The position numbers and the translations under genes were made by a program. The notes below the pieces were generated by a model. It searched no databases and had not been told where the DNA came from. It worked only from the letters and a program-made list of their open reading frames with translations. This document shows, one piece after another, positions 1 through 11,029 of a stretch of 64,000 nucleotides of DNA; the first letter of the stretch is position 1, and every line of letters starts with the position of its first letter. Source of the DNA: JBNFVY01 sp049943335 (GTDB lineage: Bacteria > Pseudomonadota > Alphaproteobacteria > Rhodobacterales > Rhodobacteraceae); the NCBI RefSeq assembly GCF_049943335.1, contig NZ_JBNFVY010000009.1, forward strand, positions 41,881 to 105,880, read 5' to 3'.

Positions 1-1826
<1,826 letters not shown>

Positions 1827-1892
1827 ATGATACTGCCCCTGTTAACGGTCTAGAAATAGGCGAAGCGGGACGAGTCTCCAATAGAAAAATGA

Positions 1893-1907
1893 GAACTTAA
1901 CATGAAC
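1893..1907 (-). promoter_or_regulatory. LexA (SOS) box of uvrA
   Basis: GAAC-TTAACAT-GAAC on the plus strand is GTTC-N7-GTTC read toward uvrA. This is the direct-repeat LexA site described for Rhodobacter-type alphaproteobacteria. It lies 67-81 bp before the uvrA start codon in the uvrA/rhodanese divergent spacer. Confidence 0.75.
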
Positions 1908-2048
1908 ATTTGACATTGAGACAAATTTTCTGCACCTGCGAAAGGGTTTACCGGATTACCCCTTGTCACATTCATTTCCCCGCATACATTGTGCGCAAAC
2001 GCAGGTCGTCCCACGCATGTCATCCCACAGAGTCCTACGGAGCCATCG

Positions 2049-2417
2049 ATGCTGAACTTTCTGAACCCGCGCGCCGGTCACGGCGTGATGCACATGGCGG
2101 CCCAAGAGGCTATTGACGCCGCCGGCCGGGATGAAATCGTCCTGATCGACGTGCGCGATGGCAATGAACTGGCGGCGACCGGCAAAGCCAAGGGCGCGAT
2201 CCACCTGCCCCTGATGTCGCTGCGTATGAAAGCAGATCCGCGCAGCCCCGAATGCGCCCCCGAACTGAAATCGAGCAAACCGCTGGTGCTTTATTGTGCA
2301 ACTGGCGCGCGCAGCCATTCGGCGGGCGTCATGCTGCGCCAGTTCGGATACGAAGACGTGCGCAATATGGGCGGTATCCGCGATTGGGCCATGGCTGGCG
2401 GTGAATTGGAGCGCTGA
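2049..2417 (+). CDS. Rhodanese-like domain protein
   Basis: Single-domain sulfurtransferase of 122 residues. The fold is recognisable from the DVRDGNE segment and from the active-site loop CATGARS, whose Cys would carry the persulfide. The ATG at 2049 is chosen because ACGGAG precedes it at suitable spacing; an in-frame ATG 60 bases upstream has no ribosome site. The N-terminus MLNFLNPRAG lacks a signal peptide, so the protein is likely cytoplasmic. A hairpin terminator follows about 40 bp downstream. The sulfur acceptor cannot be told from sequence. Confidence 0.85.
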   Translation: MLNFLNPRAGHGVMHMAAQEAIDAAGRDEIVLIDVRDGNELAATGKAKGAIHLPLMSLRMKADPRSPECAPELKSSKPLVLYCATGARSHSAGVMLRQFGYEDVRNMGGIRDWAMAGGELER

Positions 2418-2456
2418 GACGCCCACCCGCTTGGCCTTTAGCGCAGGCCGCATGCC

Positions 2457-2481
2457 AAGGGCGCCAATTCGGCGCCCTTTT
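2457..2481. terminator. Bidirectional intrinsic terminator between rhodanese gene and lpdA
   Basis: AAGGGCGCC and GGCGCCCTTTT form a GC-rich hairpin with a short AT loop, A-tract on one side and T-tract on the other. It lies between two convergent genes and can serve both. Confidence 0.8.
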
Positions 2482-2504
2482 CGGTTGCCCGCCCGGGTGC
2501 AAAA

Positions 2505-3899
2505 TCAGATGTGCAGCGCCCTGCCGTAAGCGGCCAGCACGCTTTCGTGCATCATCTCGCTCAGCGTGGGGTGCGGGAAGACGGTGTTCATTAGCTCTTC
2601 TTCGGTGGTTTCCAATTGGCGGCCCACAACATACCCTTGGATCAGCTCGGTCACTTCCGCGCCGACCATATGTGCGCCCAAGAGTTCGCCCGTCTTGGCG
2701 TCGAACACGGTTTTGACCAGTCCTTCGGGTTCGCCCAGAGCGACGGCCTTGCCATTTCCGATGAACGGGAACTTGCCGACCTTGACGTCGAACCCGGCCT
2801 CTTTTGCCTTGGCTTCGGTCATGCCGACGCTGGCAACCTGCGGCTGGCAATAGGTGCAGCCCGCGATTGACCCCGGTTTGATCGGGTGCGGATGGCCGCC
2901 CGCGATCAGCTCGGCCACCATCACGCCTTCGTGGCTGGCCTTGTGCGCCAGCCAGGGGGCACCGGCGATGTCACCGATGGCGAACAGCCCTTCGATCCCG
3001 GTGCGGCAGAATTCATCCGTGACAACGTGGGTCCGGTCCAATTTGACGCCCAGATCTTCCAGCCCCAGACCTTCGACATTACCAACGATGCCGACAGCCG
3101 AAATCACCGTGTCGAATTCTTGCGTGGTGGTTTTGCCGCCCGCCTCGAGATGCGCCGTGACCTTGCCTTTGGCGCGATCCAGCTTGGTCACGGTGGTTTT
3201 TTCGAGGATTTTCATCCCCTGTTTTTCAAACTGTTTCTTCGCAAAGGCGCTGATTTCGGCGTCTTCTACGGGCAGCACGCGGTCCATCACCTCGACCACG
3301 GTCGTGTCGGCGCCCAGCGTGTTGTAGAAACTGGCGAATTCGATGCCGATGGCGCCCGAGCCGATCACCAACAGCTTTTTCGGCATCCGCTTGGGCGTCA
3401 GCGCATGGCGATAGGTCCAGACCAAGTCGCCGTCCGCCTCGAGCCCCGGCAATTCGCGCGCCCGCGCGCCGGTGGCCAGAATGATGTGCTTGGCTGTCAG
3501 CTCTTGGGTGCCCTTGTCGGTTTTCACCGACACCTTGCCCTTGGCCGGGATCGTGGCTTCGCCCATGATCACCTCGGCCTTGTTCTTTTTCAGAAGGTGC
3601 TTCACGCCGCCTTCCATCTGTTTGGCCACCCCGCGTGAGCGTTTGACGACCGCACCCAGATCATAGTCCGGCTTGGCCGCTTTCAACCCGAAGTCAGCGG
3701 CGCGTTCGATCAGATGGAACACTTCCGAGGATCGCAACAACGCCTTTGTCGGGATACAGCCCCAGTTCAAACAGATGCCGCCCAGGTTTTCGCGTTCAAC
3801 CACGCAGACCTTCAGGCCCAACTGTCCGGCCCGGATCGCAGCCACATAGCCGCCGGGACCTGCCCCGATGACAACGACGTCAAATTGCTTGGCAGCCAT
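2505..3899 (-). CDS. lpdA: Dihydrolipoyl dehydrogenase (E3)
   Basis: Flavoprotein that reoxidises dihydrolipoamide with NAD+ in 2-oxoacid dehydrogenase complexes; 464 residues, the normal length. It has the FAD-binding GAGPGG near the N-terminus, the redox disulfide in GGICLNWGCIPTKA, a second nucleotide site around VIGSGAIGIEFA, and the C-terminal HPTLSE His-Glu motif. The ATG at 3899 follows GGGAGGAG; an upstream in-frame start (MNTGGAG...) would place that ribosome site inside the coding region. No E1 or E2 gene is adjacent on this side, so which complex it serves is not shown. Confidence 0.95.
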   Translation of the reverse strand: MAAKQFDVVVIGAGPGGYVAAIRAGQLGLKVCVVERENLGGICLNWGCIPTKALLRSSEVFHLIERAADFGLKAAKPDYDLGAVVKRSRGVAKQMEGGVKHLLKKNKAEVIMGEATIPAKGKVSVKTDKGTQELTAKHIILATGARARELPGLEADGDLVWTYRHALTPKRMPKKLLVIGSGAIGIEFASFYNTLGADTTVVEVMDRVLPVEDAEISAFAKKQFEKQGMKILEKTTVTKLDRAKGKVTAHLEAGGKTTTQEFDTVISAVGIVGNVEGLGLEDLGVKLDRTHVVTDEFCRTGIEGLFAIGDIAGAPWLAHKASHEGVMVAELIAGGHPHPIKPGSIAGCTYCQPQVASVGMTEAKAKEAGFDVKVGKFPFIGNGKAVALGEPEGLVKTVFDAKTGELLGAHMVGAEVTELIQGYVVGRQLETTEEELMNTVFPHPTLSEMMHESVLAAYGRALHI

Positions 3900-4020
3900 G
3901 CCTGCTCCTCCCGTGTTCAAGGTAGTTTGACGTTAAACTATCTTTGAAACGCAAGCAATCGGGCAAGCGATGCCCAGGCGCAAACCCCGCGATGTCCGCG
4001 ATGCATGACTGTAGCGCGCG

Positions 4021-4593
4021 TCAGGCGCTCACCTGCTGCAGGACGTTCTCGTAACCGCCTTCGTCCAGAAACCGGCGTTCTTCGGCCGTCGTCGGGCGGC
4101 CAAGCGCGTCGTTGCGAAAAGGGAACCGGCCGAACTGGCGGATCACTTCGCGGTGGGCGCGGGCGTGGCGCAAGTTTTCCTCGCCCATGTCAGCCAGGCG
4201 TTCGTACACCAAACGCACGCAACGGTCCTGATCGGTCAGATTTTCCGAATGCATCAGGGGCAGGTAAAAGAACTGGCGCGCCGGGGCGTCAATTTTCAGA
4301 TCCCAGCCTTTGGCAATGGCGGCCTTGGCAGCGGTGCGCGCGATCCCGTCAGCGGCAAAGGCCTTGCTTTGCCCGCGGAACATGTTGCGCGGAAACTGAT
4401 CGAGCAAAATGACATAGGCCAGCGCCCCGGACGCATAGGTCAGCCACAGCGAATAGGCCCCGTCGCTGGCCTGCTCATAGGCCGCGCCGAAACGGTCGCG
4501 AATTTCGGCGTCCAGACTGTCGGGCGGGTTGTACCAGCCTTCCGGCCCGACCTCGTCCAGCCAAAAGGACAGAATTTCTGCCGAATCTGCCAT
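4021..4593 (-). CDS. DUF924 family protein
   Basis: 190-residue soluble protein of the DUF924 (PF06041) family, recognised from ILSFWLDEVGPEGWY at the N-terminus, LLDQFPRNMFRG in the middle and YLPLMHSENLTDQ. The family folds as a helical, TPR-like bundle and has no established biochemical role. It lies 114 bp downstream of the MFS gene on the same strand and may be read from the same transcript. No signal peptide or membrane segment. Confidence 0.88.
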   Translation of the reverse strand: MADSAEILSFWLDEVGPEGWYNPPDSLDAEIRDRFGAAYEQASDGAYSLWLTYASGALAYVILLDQFPRNMFRGQSKAFAADGIARTAAKAAIAKGWDLKIDAPARQFFYLPLMHSENLTDQDRCVRLVYERLADMGEENLRHARAHREVIRQFGRFPFRNDALGRPTTAEERRFLDEGGYENVLQQVSA

Positions 4594-4707
4594 CGCCGCG
4601 CTCCCTTTTTCCGCCTTTTCTGTGCCCGCTGAAAAATCGTTGCAAAAGCGACAGATAAAAACAAGCGCGCTGAGGGAATTTGACTGTTTTGACCTTGCGC
4701 CCTGCGG

Positions 4708-5985
4708 TCACTGTTGCGCGGGGGACGCGCCTTGGTCGTCTGTGTCTGTTTCGGCCTGGTCGATGGCCCATTCCTGCGCCACTTCCATCGCCACGGGCGT
4801 GGCCGACGGCAAGATCGGCGCATAGCTGGCAGTATCTTCGACGGCCACCGATGGGCGCTGCGCCATTCGCCATGCCGCATAACCGGCCACGGCAAACATG
4901 AACCCTGCAATCACCACCCAGAACCCGCTCGGCCCGACCACCCCCATGAGCCAGCCGCTGATCAACGGGCCCAGGATGGCCCCCACGCCGTTCAGGAACA
5001 GCATCCCCGCCGAGGCCGAGGCCATATCGTCCGTCTCAAGGTGATCGTTGGCATGGGCCACGATCAGCGAATAGAGCGGGTTGGCCGCCCCCCCGGTCAG
5101 TGCCGCCGCCCCAAGGATGATGACATAAGTGTTGGCCATGATCGCCCCGAACAGCGCCGCCGCCCCGCCCAACACGGCCACCACCATGATCAAGACGCGC
5201 CGGTCCATCCGGTCGGAAATCCAACCGATCGGGAATTGCAGCGCCAGCGCACCTGCGTAGATCGCCGCCACCAGCGCCGAAATCTGCCCCACGCTCAGAC
5301 CTGCCATCGCGCCGTAGACCGCCGCCATTCCGAACTGGGTCGAAAAAACGCCCCCCATCAGAAAGATGCTGACGCAGCCCAATGGCGAAATCGCATACAG
5401 CTCGCGCAGGGTCATCCGTTTGGTGGTCTCGAACGGCGGGGTCGGACTGACCGACAAAAGGATCGGCGCGAATGAAATCGACACCAGCACCGACGGGACA
5501 ATGAACAAGATGAACCCTGACGGCTCGCCTATGGCCACGATGCCTTGGGCCGCAATAATCCCAAGCGTCTGCACGATCATATAAAGAGACAGCGCCTTGC
5601 CGCGGGTTTCATTTGTCGCCGAATTGTTCAGCCAGCTTTCCGCCGTCACGTAGATCCCCGAAAAGCAAAAGCCGACGATCACGCGGAAGAGAACCCACGC
5701 CCAGGGCTGCACCACAGTGGGAAACAGGATCAAGGCGGCCGACACGAAAGACGCCAGCGCGGCGAAGACACGGACATGGCCCACGCGGCGGATCATTTCC
5801 GGCGTCAGGCGTGATCCGCCGAGAAACCCGACAAAATACGCCGACATGATCACTGACATCTGGCCGGTCGAGAACCCTTCAAGCGCACCGCGCACACCAA
5901 GCACAGTGCCTTGCAGGCCATTGCCGACCATCAGCAGCAGCAGTCCGAGCAAAAGTGCCCATGATGTGGCGAGGACCTGAATCAT
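4708..5985 (-). CDS. MFS transporter, YcaD-like
   Basis: 425-residue inner-membrane protein with about twelve hydrophobic segments and the loop motif ISDRMDRR between the sixth and eighth. The N-terminal half (GNGLQGTVLGVRGALEGFS, then YFVGFLGG) resembles the YcaD-type branch of the major facilitator superfamily. The last 50 residues are an acidic, Pro/Ala-rich cytoplasmic tail. Substrate unknown. The gene follows queA by 31 bp on the same strand, so cotranscription with queA and the AsmA-like gene is likely, although nothing in the family ties it to queuosine. Confidence 0.88.
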   Translation of the reverse strand: MIQVLATSWALLLGLLLLMVGNGLQGTVLGVRGALEGFSTGQMSVIMSAYFVGFLGGSRLTPEMIRRVGHVRVFAALASFVSAALILFPTVVQPWAWVLFRVIVGFCFSGIYVTAESWLNNSATNETRGKALSLYMIVQTLGIIAAQGIVAIGEPSGFILFIVPSVLVSISFAPILLSVSPTPPFETTKRMTLRELYAISPLGCVSIFLMGGVFSTQFGMAAVYGAMAGLSVGQISALVAAIYAGALALQFPIGWISDRMDRRVLIMVVAVLGGAAALFGAIMANTYVIILGAAALTGGAANPLYSLIVAHANDHLETDDMASASAGMLFLNGVGAILGPLISGWLMGVVGPSGFWVVIAGFMFAVAGYAAWRMAQRPSVAVEDTASYAPILPSATPVAMEVAQEWAIDQAETDTDDQGASPAQQ

Positions 5986-6016
5986 GCGCCGACCCTGTGG
6001 CCAACAACGTCGCGCG

Positions 6017-7084
6017 TCAAACCGGTTTTTCCGATCCCGGGATCAAAAGAGACGCATCGCCATAGGAAAAGAAACGATACTGCTGCGCGATGGCATGGGC
6101 ATAGATCTGTTTGATCCGGTCATGGCCCATCAGGGCCGACACCAACATCATCAGCGTCGATTTGGGCAGGTGAAAATTCGTCATCAACGCATCGGCCACA
6201 CGGAATTCGAACCCCGGGCGAATGAAAATGTCGGTTTCGCCGACCCACGGCGCCACCCCGCCCGCGCCCGCGGCGCTTTCTATCAGGCGCAGCGCGGTGG
6301 TGCCCACCGGGATAATGCGCCCACCGGCCGCCTTGGTGGCATTGATCTGGGCGGCGGCGTCTTCGCTGACCTCGCCCCATTCCGCGTGCATTTTGTGTTC
6401 GTCCGGATTGTCGGTCTTGACCGGCAAAAAAGTGCCAGCCCCGACATGCAAGGTCACATGGGTTGTCGCTACGCCCATTGCCGCCAAGTCGCCTAGCAGC
6501 GCGCTGTCAAAGTGCAGCGACGCAGTCGGGGCGGCCACCGCGCCCGGGCGCCGGGCCCAAACGGTCTGATAATCGTCGCGATCCTGCGCATCCGCCGGGC
6601 GCTTGGCCGCGATATAGGGCGGCAGCGGCATCTGCCCGGCCGCATCCAGCGCCGCATCGAACGCCGCGCCCGTCATGTTGAATCGCAAGATCGCTTCACC
6701 CTCTTCGCGGCGTACCATCGTGGCGGCCAGCCCGCCTTCGAACGTGACGATTTCGCCGTCAGCCAGCTTGCGCAGGGGCTTGACCAACGCGCGCCATTCC
6801 GCACCCCCGGGCATTGGATCAATCAGCGTCACTTCGATCCGGGCACTGACCTGACCCTGGGCGCTGTCGCGGGTCCGGGTGCCGAACAGGCGCGCAGGCA
6901 ATACCCGCGTGTCGTTCAGCACCAATCGATCGCCAGGGGACAGGAATTGCCCCAGGTCGTGAACCTGCGCATCGGTCATCTTGTCCGGTGTGGCAACCAG
7001 AAGGCGCGCCGCGCTGCGCGGGCGCGCGGGCCGGGTCGCGATCAGGTCCTCGGGCAGATCGAAATCGAAATCGGAAAGCTTCAT
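6017..7084 (-). CDS. queA: S-adenosylmethionine:tRNA ribosyltransferase-isomerase
   Basis: Makes epoxyqueuosine at the wobble base of GUN-anticodon tRNAs by transferring the ribosyl part of SAM. 355 residues, normal for the family. Typical segments are DFDLPEDLIATRP at the N-terminus, NDTRVLPARL, PTASLHF, HVTLHVGAGTF and NFHLPKSTLMMLV. The ATG at 7084 begins one base past the stop of the upstream AsmA-like gene, so translational coupling is likely. Another queuosine enzyme gene (tgt) lies 33 kb away at 40513. Confidence 0.96.
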   Translation of the reverse strand: MKLSDFDFDLPEDLIATRPARPRSAARLLVATPDKMTDAQVHDLGQFLSPGDRLVLNDTRVLPARLFGTRTRDSAQGQVSARIEVTLIDPMPGGAEWRALVKPLRKLADGEIVTFEGGLAATMVRREEGEAILRFNMTGAAFDAALDAAGQMPLPPYIAAKRPADAQDRDDYQTVWARRPGAVAAPTASLHFDSALLGDLAAMGVATTHVTLHVGAGTFLPVKTDNPDEHKMHAEWGEVSEDAAAQINATKAAGGRIIPVGTTALRLIESAAGAGGVAPWVGETDIFIRPGFEFRVADALMTNFHLPKSTLMMLVSALMGHDRIKQIYAHAIAQQYRFFSYGDASLLIPGSEKPV

Positions 7085-7085
7085 C

Positions 7086-10000
7086 TCACTCGCTCGGCAA
7101 TTTTGGCGGTGCGCGCCGGAAGATGTCGCGGATACCGCCCGGAGTGAGAATGGACAAGGGGTTGACCGTGGTGCGCGGGGTCTCTGCCGGCCCCTGCATG
7201 CGAAAACTGAAGCCAAACAGCCCCTCGCGGTTGCGCGAAATGACCTGTCCGATGGCGTTCAGGAAATAGACGGGCGATAGCACCCCGCGCATGTCCACTT
7301 CATGGGCTTTCAGGTCATAGTATCCGTCCAGCGACACCCCCAGCGACGGGCCGATCGCCGAAGATTTCGTCAACGTCACCTTGTCCGGGTCAAGGCGGAA
7401 GCGGGCCTCGACGTCCGTGAAGCGAATGCCCGGACCCGACAGTTGCTCGAGCAGGCCAACGATAGACAGGGCAGACAGCACTTCGGCCACGGGCGAAGCG
7501 CCAACGATCTTGGTATCCTTGATCGACAGACGGCCATCGTAGACCCGCGGCGCAATCGGGGTCAGTGTCAGGTCCAGCGCCCCGCCGCGCGCACTGCGAA
7601 ACACCCCCGCGTCCCGCATCACGTCGCCCCCTTGCTTGCTGCGGATCCGCACAACAGGGCCCGCGCGGGATGGCGCCAGGGCGCCGGAAATAGCCGCCCC
7701 GCCGTTCACGCGCGCCGTAAAATCGCCGTTGAAACCGCCTTTCTGCGAAAACTTCCCCTGGAAATTGCGCAGCGTGATCCCGTCGGAAACGATCACGCGG
7801 TCGAGCACGGCCGTGATCGGACCGCTCATGGTGGCGCCGCTTTCGCTGCCCGGTCCGCTTCCCAGTCCGCTGCTCAGTCCGCTACCAGGCACACGGCGCA
7901 GGTCCAGCCGCCCCCCGGTCAGTTCGATCTGGGGCGGCGCGCCGCGCCCCTGCCCGATCAGCCCGACCGGCGCCTCTAACCACGTGCCCAGTTTGACACG
8001 GTCGAACCGGGCTTCGGCCAGACCGCCATCGGCACCGATCAACACCCGCCCGCCGGTGGCCGAAAGCCCCGCCGCCGTCAGCTCCAGCGTCGAAATGTCG
8101 GGCCGTTCACCCAGCTGCCCCGCCACCGTCAGCGAACCGGTGGCAGCGCGCGGTTTGTTCCAACCCAGGGCCGACAGGCGCAACCCGAGCGCATTCAGAT
8201 CAGATTTGAGTTCAAAGTCCGGCGCTGCGTCGGGGCGCAGCGTCAATGTGAACTGGCCGCGACCTTCGCCATCGACCGACCCCTTGGGCAGGTCAATTCC
8301 GAACTCATCCAGTAACGCCTGGTTCAAACGCGCAACGCCCGTCACGGTTGACCCTTGCGCGCCGGGGCCAAGCTGGCGGAGCCAGCTGCCTTCGCCCGCC
8401 GCCTGGCCAATCCGCGCCGCGCCGGCAATTTCAACCGCCTCGGGCGATGCGGTCAGGTGCAAAAGATCCGAAGAAAACTGGCGCGGCGCAACCAGCTGAT
8501 CAGAGGTGGCATCTTCGATGGTTCCCGCAACCTCGTACGCGACCTCGCTCAGCGGCAGACCCTTGCGCACCGGCAGGGAAATCTGCGCCCGCATGCGCGC
8601 GGTCCCTTGCACGGCCCCAGGGGTCAGATCTCCGGATTGCAGAATATTGAATGGCGGCAAATCCAGGATCGCCAGCGAGGCTTGCGCGCTGGCATTGGTG
8701 AGCAGGTCGATCTGCATCCGGGCCGGTCGCTGGGTGATATCGGCGATACGCAAAACGCTTCCCGCGACATCGATATCGCCCCCTTCCGGGGCCGACACCA
8801 CGCCTTGTTCAACCACAAGGGTAAAGGCGTTGTTTTCGATGCTGCCATAGCCAGCGCCCCCAGTGACCGGTGGCAAGGTCTTGAGAAAGCGCACCTGCGC
8901 ATCGGCCATGTTCCAGCCCAGATCCACACGCGGCGCGGCGCCGGGCGCGACGCGGATCGCGGCCGTCGCGGTACTCATCGTTCCGGCCTGCACGTTGTCG
9001 GCCACCCACGCGCGGGTCTTGGCCAGTGTTTGCTTGGGCCACATGTTCAGAACCGTCTTCAGATCGGCGCGCTGCGATGTCAGATCGGCGGCCAATGTCC
9101 ACCCGTCCGGCCCGGCTGCGACATGACCCCGGCCATGGACCGTCGCTTCGTCGCGACGCAGCATCAACTGTCCCACCTCGATCGAAAACGGATCGAGCCG
9201 CAAGCGCAGATCAACCGCACCGCTGTCTGCCGTCACAGCGTCGGCCGCGACCAGGCCCGGTTCGGCCCGGATGTCGGCCAGAACAAACTGCCCAACGAAA
9301 GCGCGCGGCCATCCATCGGAAAATTCGCGCAGAAACGCGTGCCCATGCGCGCGAATACGCGCGGCTTCGGTCCGTGCGGACAATTCGGAAAATTCGAGCC
9401 GTTCATTAACCGGGTCATAGGTGAAATAGGCGCGCCCGGCCTCGAACCCGACCCCGGCCAGATCTGGCGTCGGTTGCAACGCCCCCTTGCCGATTTCCAG
9501 CGTCCCGGTAAAGGCGCCGAGGTTGCCGTCGCTGTCGGTCCTGCCACGCAGTGCGCCGGAAATCGGGGCATCCAGCACCGACAGGAACGCCAGGGCAGGC
9601 GTTTGCAGGGCAATATCGGCGGCCGCGGCATTCTGGAACCGCGCACCGAATGTCACTTCCGGCCCACCCTTGGTCTTGGTGAAGTTGATCTGTGTGGTCG
9701 CCAGTTCCTCGGTGCCGTTAAAGACCTCGAAACTGGTCGACAATTCGATCTTGTCGGCATCGTGGGTCAAGGTCATCCGCCCGCCCGTCACCTGCCACAG
9801 GCGCCGGGTCCGTGCATCTTCCAGCGTGATGGTCAGATCGCTGACGGTGACGCCGCGAACCGACGCCAGCGGCGGGCGCGAAAAGCCCGTGTCGATTTCG
9901 TTCAGCGCAGTGACGATTGTGCCGGTCGTGGGGCCTCGCCCGCCGCCGAATGACAGGTCAAATTGCCCGTCCGCACGGCGCCGGATGGTCACTTGTGCGC

Positions 10001-10466
10001 CCGACAAGCGCAGCGTCTCAGGGGCCAGGCGCCGGTCCCACAATGCGGCCACGGACAGCTCTGCCCCTGCATCATTCAGGGCCGCAACCATCGCCCCCCC
10101 GGCATCGAAGACCAGCACATCGCGCAAATGGATGCGCGGCACACCGCTGTCGTCGACCATGACATCGATCTGCCCCAGCCGAACGGATCCGGCCTCTTGT
10201 ATTGATGTATTGATCCGCGTCTGAACCCGGTCCGTCACCCAATCGGGGGCCACGATGGCCCGGCCCTGCAAGAACAGTGACAGCCCCACCAAAAGCAGCA
10301 CAAGAGCGGCCAACACGCCGAAAATTCCGATGATCACCTTGCGCCAAATTCGGCGGGGCGGCTGGGGGGCGGTGTCCGGTGGTTTGGGCGGCAAGGGCGG
10401 CAACCCCGCATGCGGGGTCCCAAGGCCGTTGGCCCCGGTGTCTTGCTGGCCACTTTCTGACGACAT
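7086..10466 (-). CDS. AsmA/YhdP-like envelope protein (DUF3971 type)
   Basis: 1126-residue protein with a Pro-rich cytoplasmic N-terminus (residues 20-40), one membrane anchor at about 43-67, and a long repetitive beta-rich periplasmic body. The C-terminal region (phrases such as GVSLDGYYDLKAHEVDMRGVLSP and FLNAIGQVISR) is the AsmA-like C-terminal domain. Family members such as YhdP and TamB are thought to be bridge-like proteins moving phospholipid between inner and outer membrane; this role is inferred here. Followed directly by queA. A run of GSGLSSGLGSGPGSESG makes a flexible linker around residues 870-885. Confidence 0.85.
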   Translation of the reverse strand: MSSESGQQDTGANGLGTPHAGLPPLPPKPPDTAPQPPRRIWRKVIIGIFGVLAALVLLLVGLSLFLQGRAIVAPDWVTDRVQTRINTSIQEAGSVRLGQIDVMVDDSGVPRIHLRDVLVFDAGGAMVAALNDAGAELSVAALWDRRLAPETLRLSGAQVTIRRRADGQFDLSFGGGRGPTTGTIVTALNEIDTGFSRPPLASVRGVTVSDLTITLEDARTRRLWQVTGGRMTLTHDADKIELSTSFEVFNGTEELATTQINFTKTKGGPEVTFGARFQNAAAADIALQTPALAFLSVLDAPISGALRGRTDSDGNLGAFTGTLEIGKGALQPTPDLAGVGFEAGRAYFTYDPVNERLEFSELSARTEAARIRAHGHAFLREFSDGWPRAFVGQFVLADIRAEPGLVAADAVTADSGAVDLRLRLDPFSIEVGQLMLRRDEATVHGRGHVAAGPDGWTLAADLTSQRADLKTVLNMWPKQTLAKTRAWVADNVQAGTMSTATAAIRVAPGAAPRVDLGWNMADAQVRFLKTLPPVTGGAGYGSIENNAFTLVVEQGVVSAPEGGDIDVAGSVLRIADITQRPARMQIDLLTNASAQASLAILDLPPFNILQSGDLTPGAVQGTARMRAQISLPVRKGLPLSEVAYEVAGTIEDATSDQLVAPRQFSSDLLHLTASPEAVEIAGAARIGQAAGEGSWLRQLGPGAQGSTVTGVARLNQALLDEFGIDLPKGSVDGEGRGQFTLTLRPDAAPDFELKSDLNALGLRLSALGWNKPRAATGSLTVAGQLGERPDISTLELTAAGLSATGGRVLIGADGGLAEARFDRVKLGTWLEAPVGLIGQGRGAPPQIELTGGRLDLRRVPGSGLSSGLGSGPGSESGATMSGPITAVLDRVIVSDGITLRNFQGKFSQKGGFNGDFTARVNGGAAISGALAPSRAGPVVRIRSKQGGDVMRDAGVFRSARGGALDLTLTPIAPRVYDGRLSIKDTKIVGASPVAEVLSALSIVGLLEQLSGPGIRFTDVEARFRLDPDKVTLTKSSAIGPSLGVSLDGYYDLKAHEVDMRGVLSPVYFLNAIGQVISRNREGLFGFSFRMQGPAETPRTTVNPLSILTPGGIRDIFRRAPPKLPSE

Positions 10467-10549
10467 GCCCGACCGTTCGTTTGATCTTTATTTCGGATGG
10501 TTTTGCCCTAAAACAGGGGCTGACACCAGAGCCAGAAGGATCCCTTGCC

Positions 10550-11029
10550 ATGACAAACGCGCTCTTGCCCGAAGGCAGCGACGCCCCAGCTTTCGAACTG
10601 CCCCGTGACGGCGGCGGCGCGGTCAGCCTGTCGTCCCTGTCGGGGCAATACGTCGTGCTCTATTTCTATCCGCGCGACGACACGCCCGGCTGCACCACGC
10701 AAGCGCTGGATTTCACGTCACGCGCCGATGCGTTTGCTGCGCTCAATGCCGTGGTTCTTGGCGTGTCGAAGGACAGCGTGCAAAAGCACGAAAAATTCGC
10801 CGCAAAACACGGGCTGACCGTCGCCCTATTGTCGGATCACGACAGTGATACGTGCGAAACCTATGGCGTCTTCGGGGAAAAGAAGATGTACGGAAAGACC
10901 TTTATGGGGATCACGCGCACGACCTATCTGATTGGCCCTGATGGAAAAATCCTGCGTGTCTGGCCCAAGGTCAAGGTCGAGGGTCACGCCGAGGACGTCC
11001 TGTCAGCCATCCGCGAGCATTGCGCATGA
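10550..11029 (+). CDS. bcp: Thioredoxin-dependent peroxiredoxin, Bcp/PrxQ type, 1-Cys form
   Basis: 159-residue thiol peroxidase that reduces hydroperoxides. The peroxidatic Cys lies in YPRDDTPGCTTQALDF. The position five residues on, where many Bcp proteins have the resolving Cys, is Ala, so this looks like a 1-Cys variant. The ATG at 10550 is preceded by AGAAGGAT; longer upstream in-frame starts have no support. Its stop overlaps the DUF455 start (ATGA), indicating one transcript. Divergent from the AsmA-like gene. Confidence 0.93.
   Translation: MTNALLPEGSDAPAFELPRDGGGAVSLSSLSGQYVVLYFYPRDDTPGCTTQALDFTSRADAFAALNAVVLGVSKDSVQKHEKFAAKHGLTVALLSDHDSDTCETYGVFGEKKMYGKTFMGITRTTYLIGPDGKILRVWPKVKVEGHAEDVLSAIREHCA

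Noticed and set aside
8355..9953. 532-residue open frame on the plus strand
   Set aside because: Antisense to the AsmA-like gene, rich in Arg/Gly/Gln with no recognisable motif.
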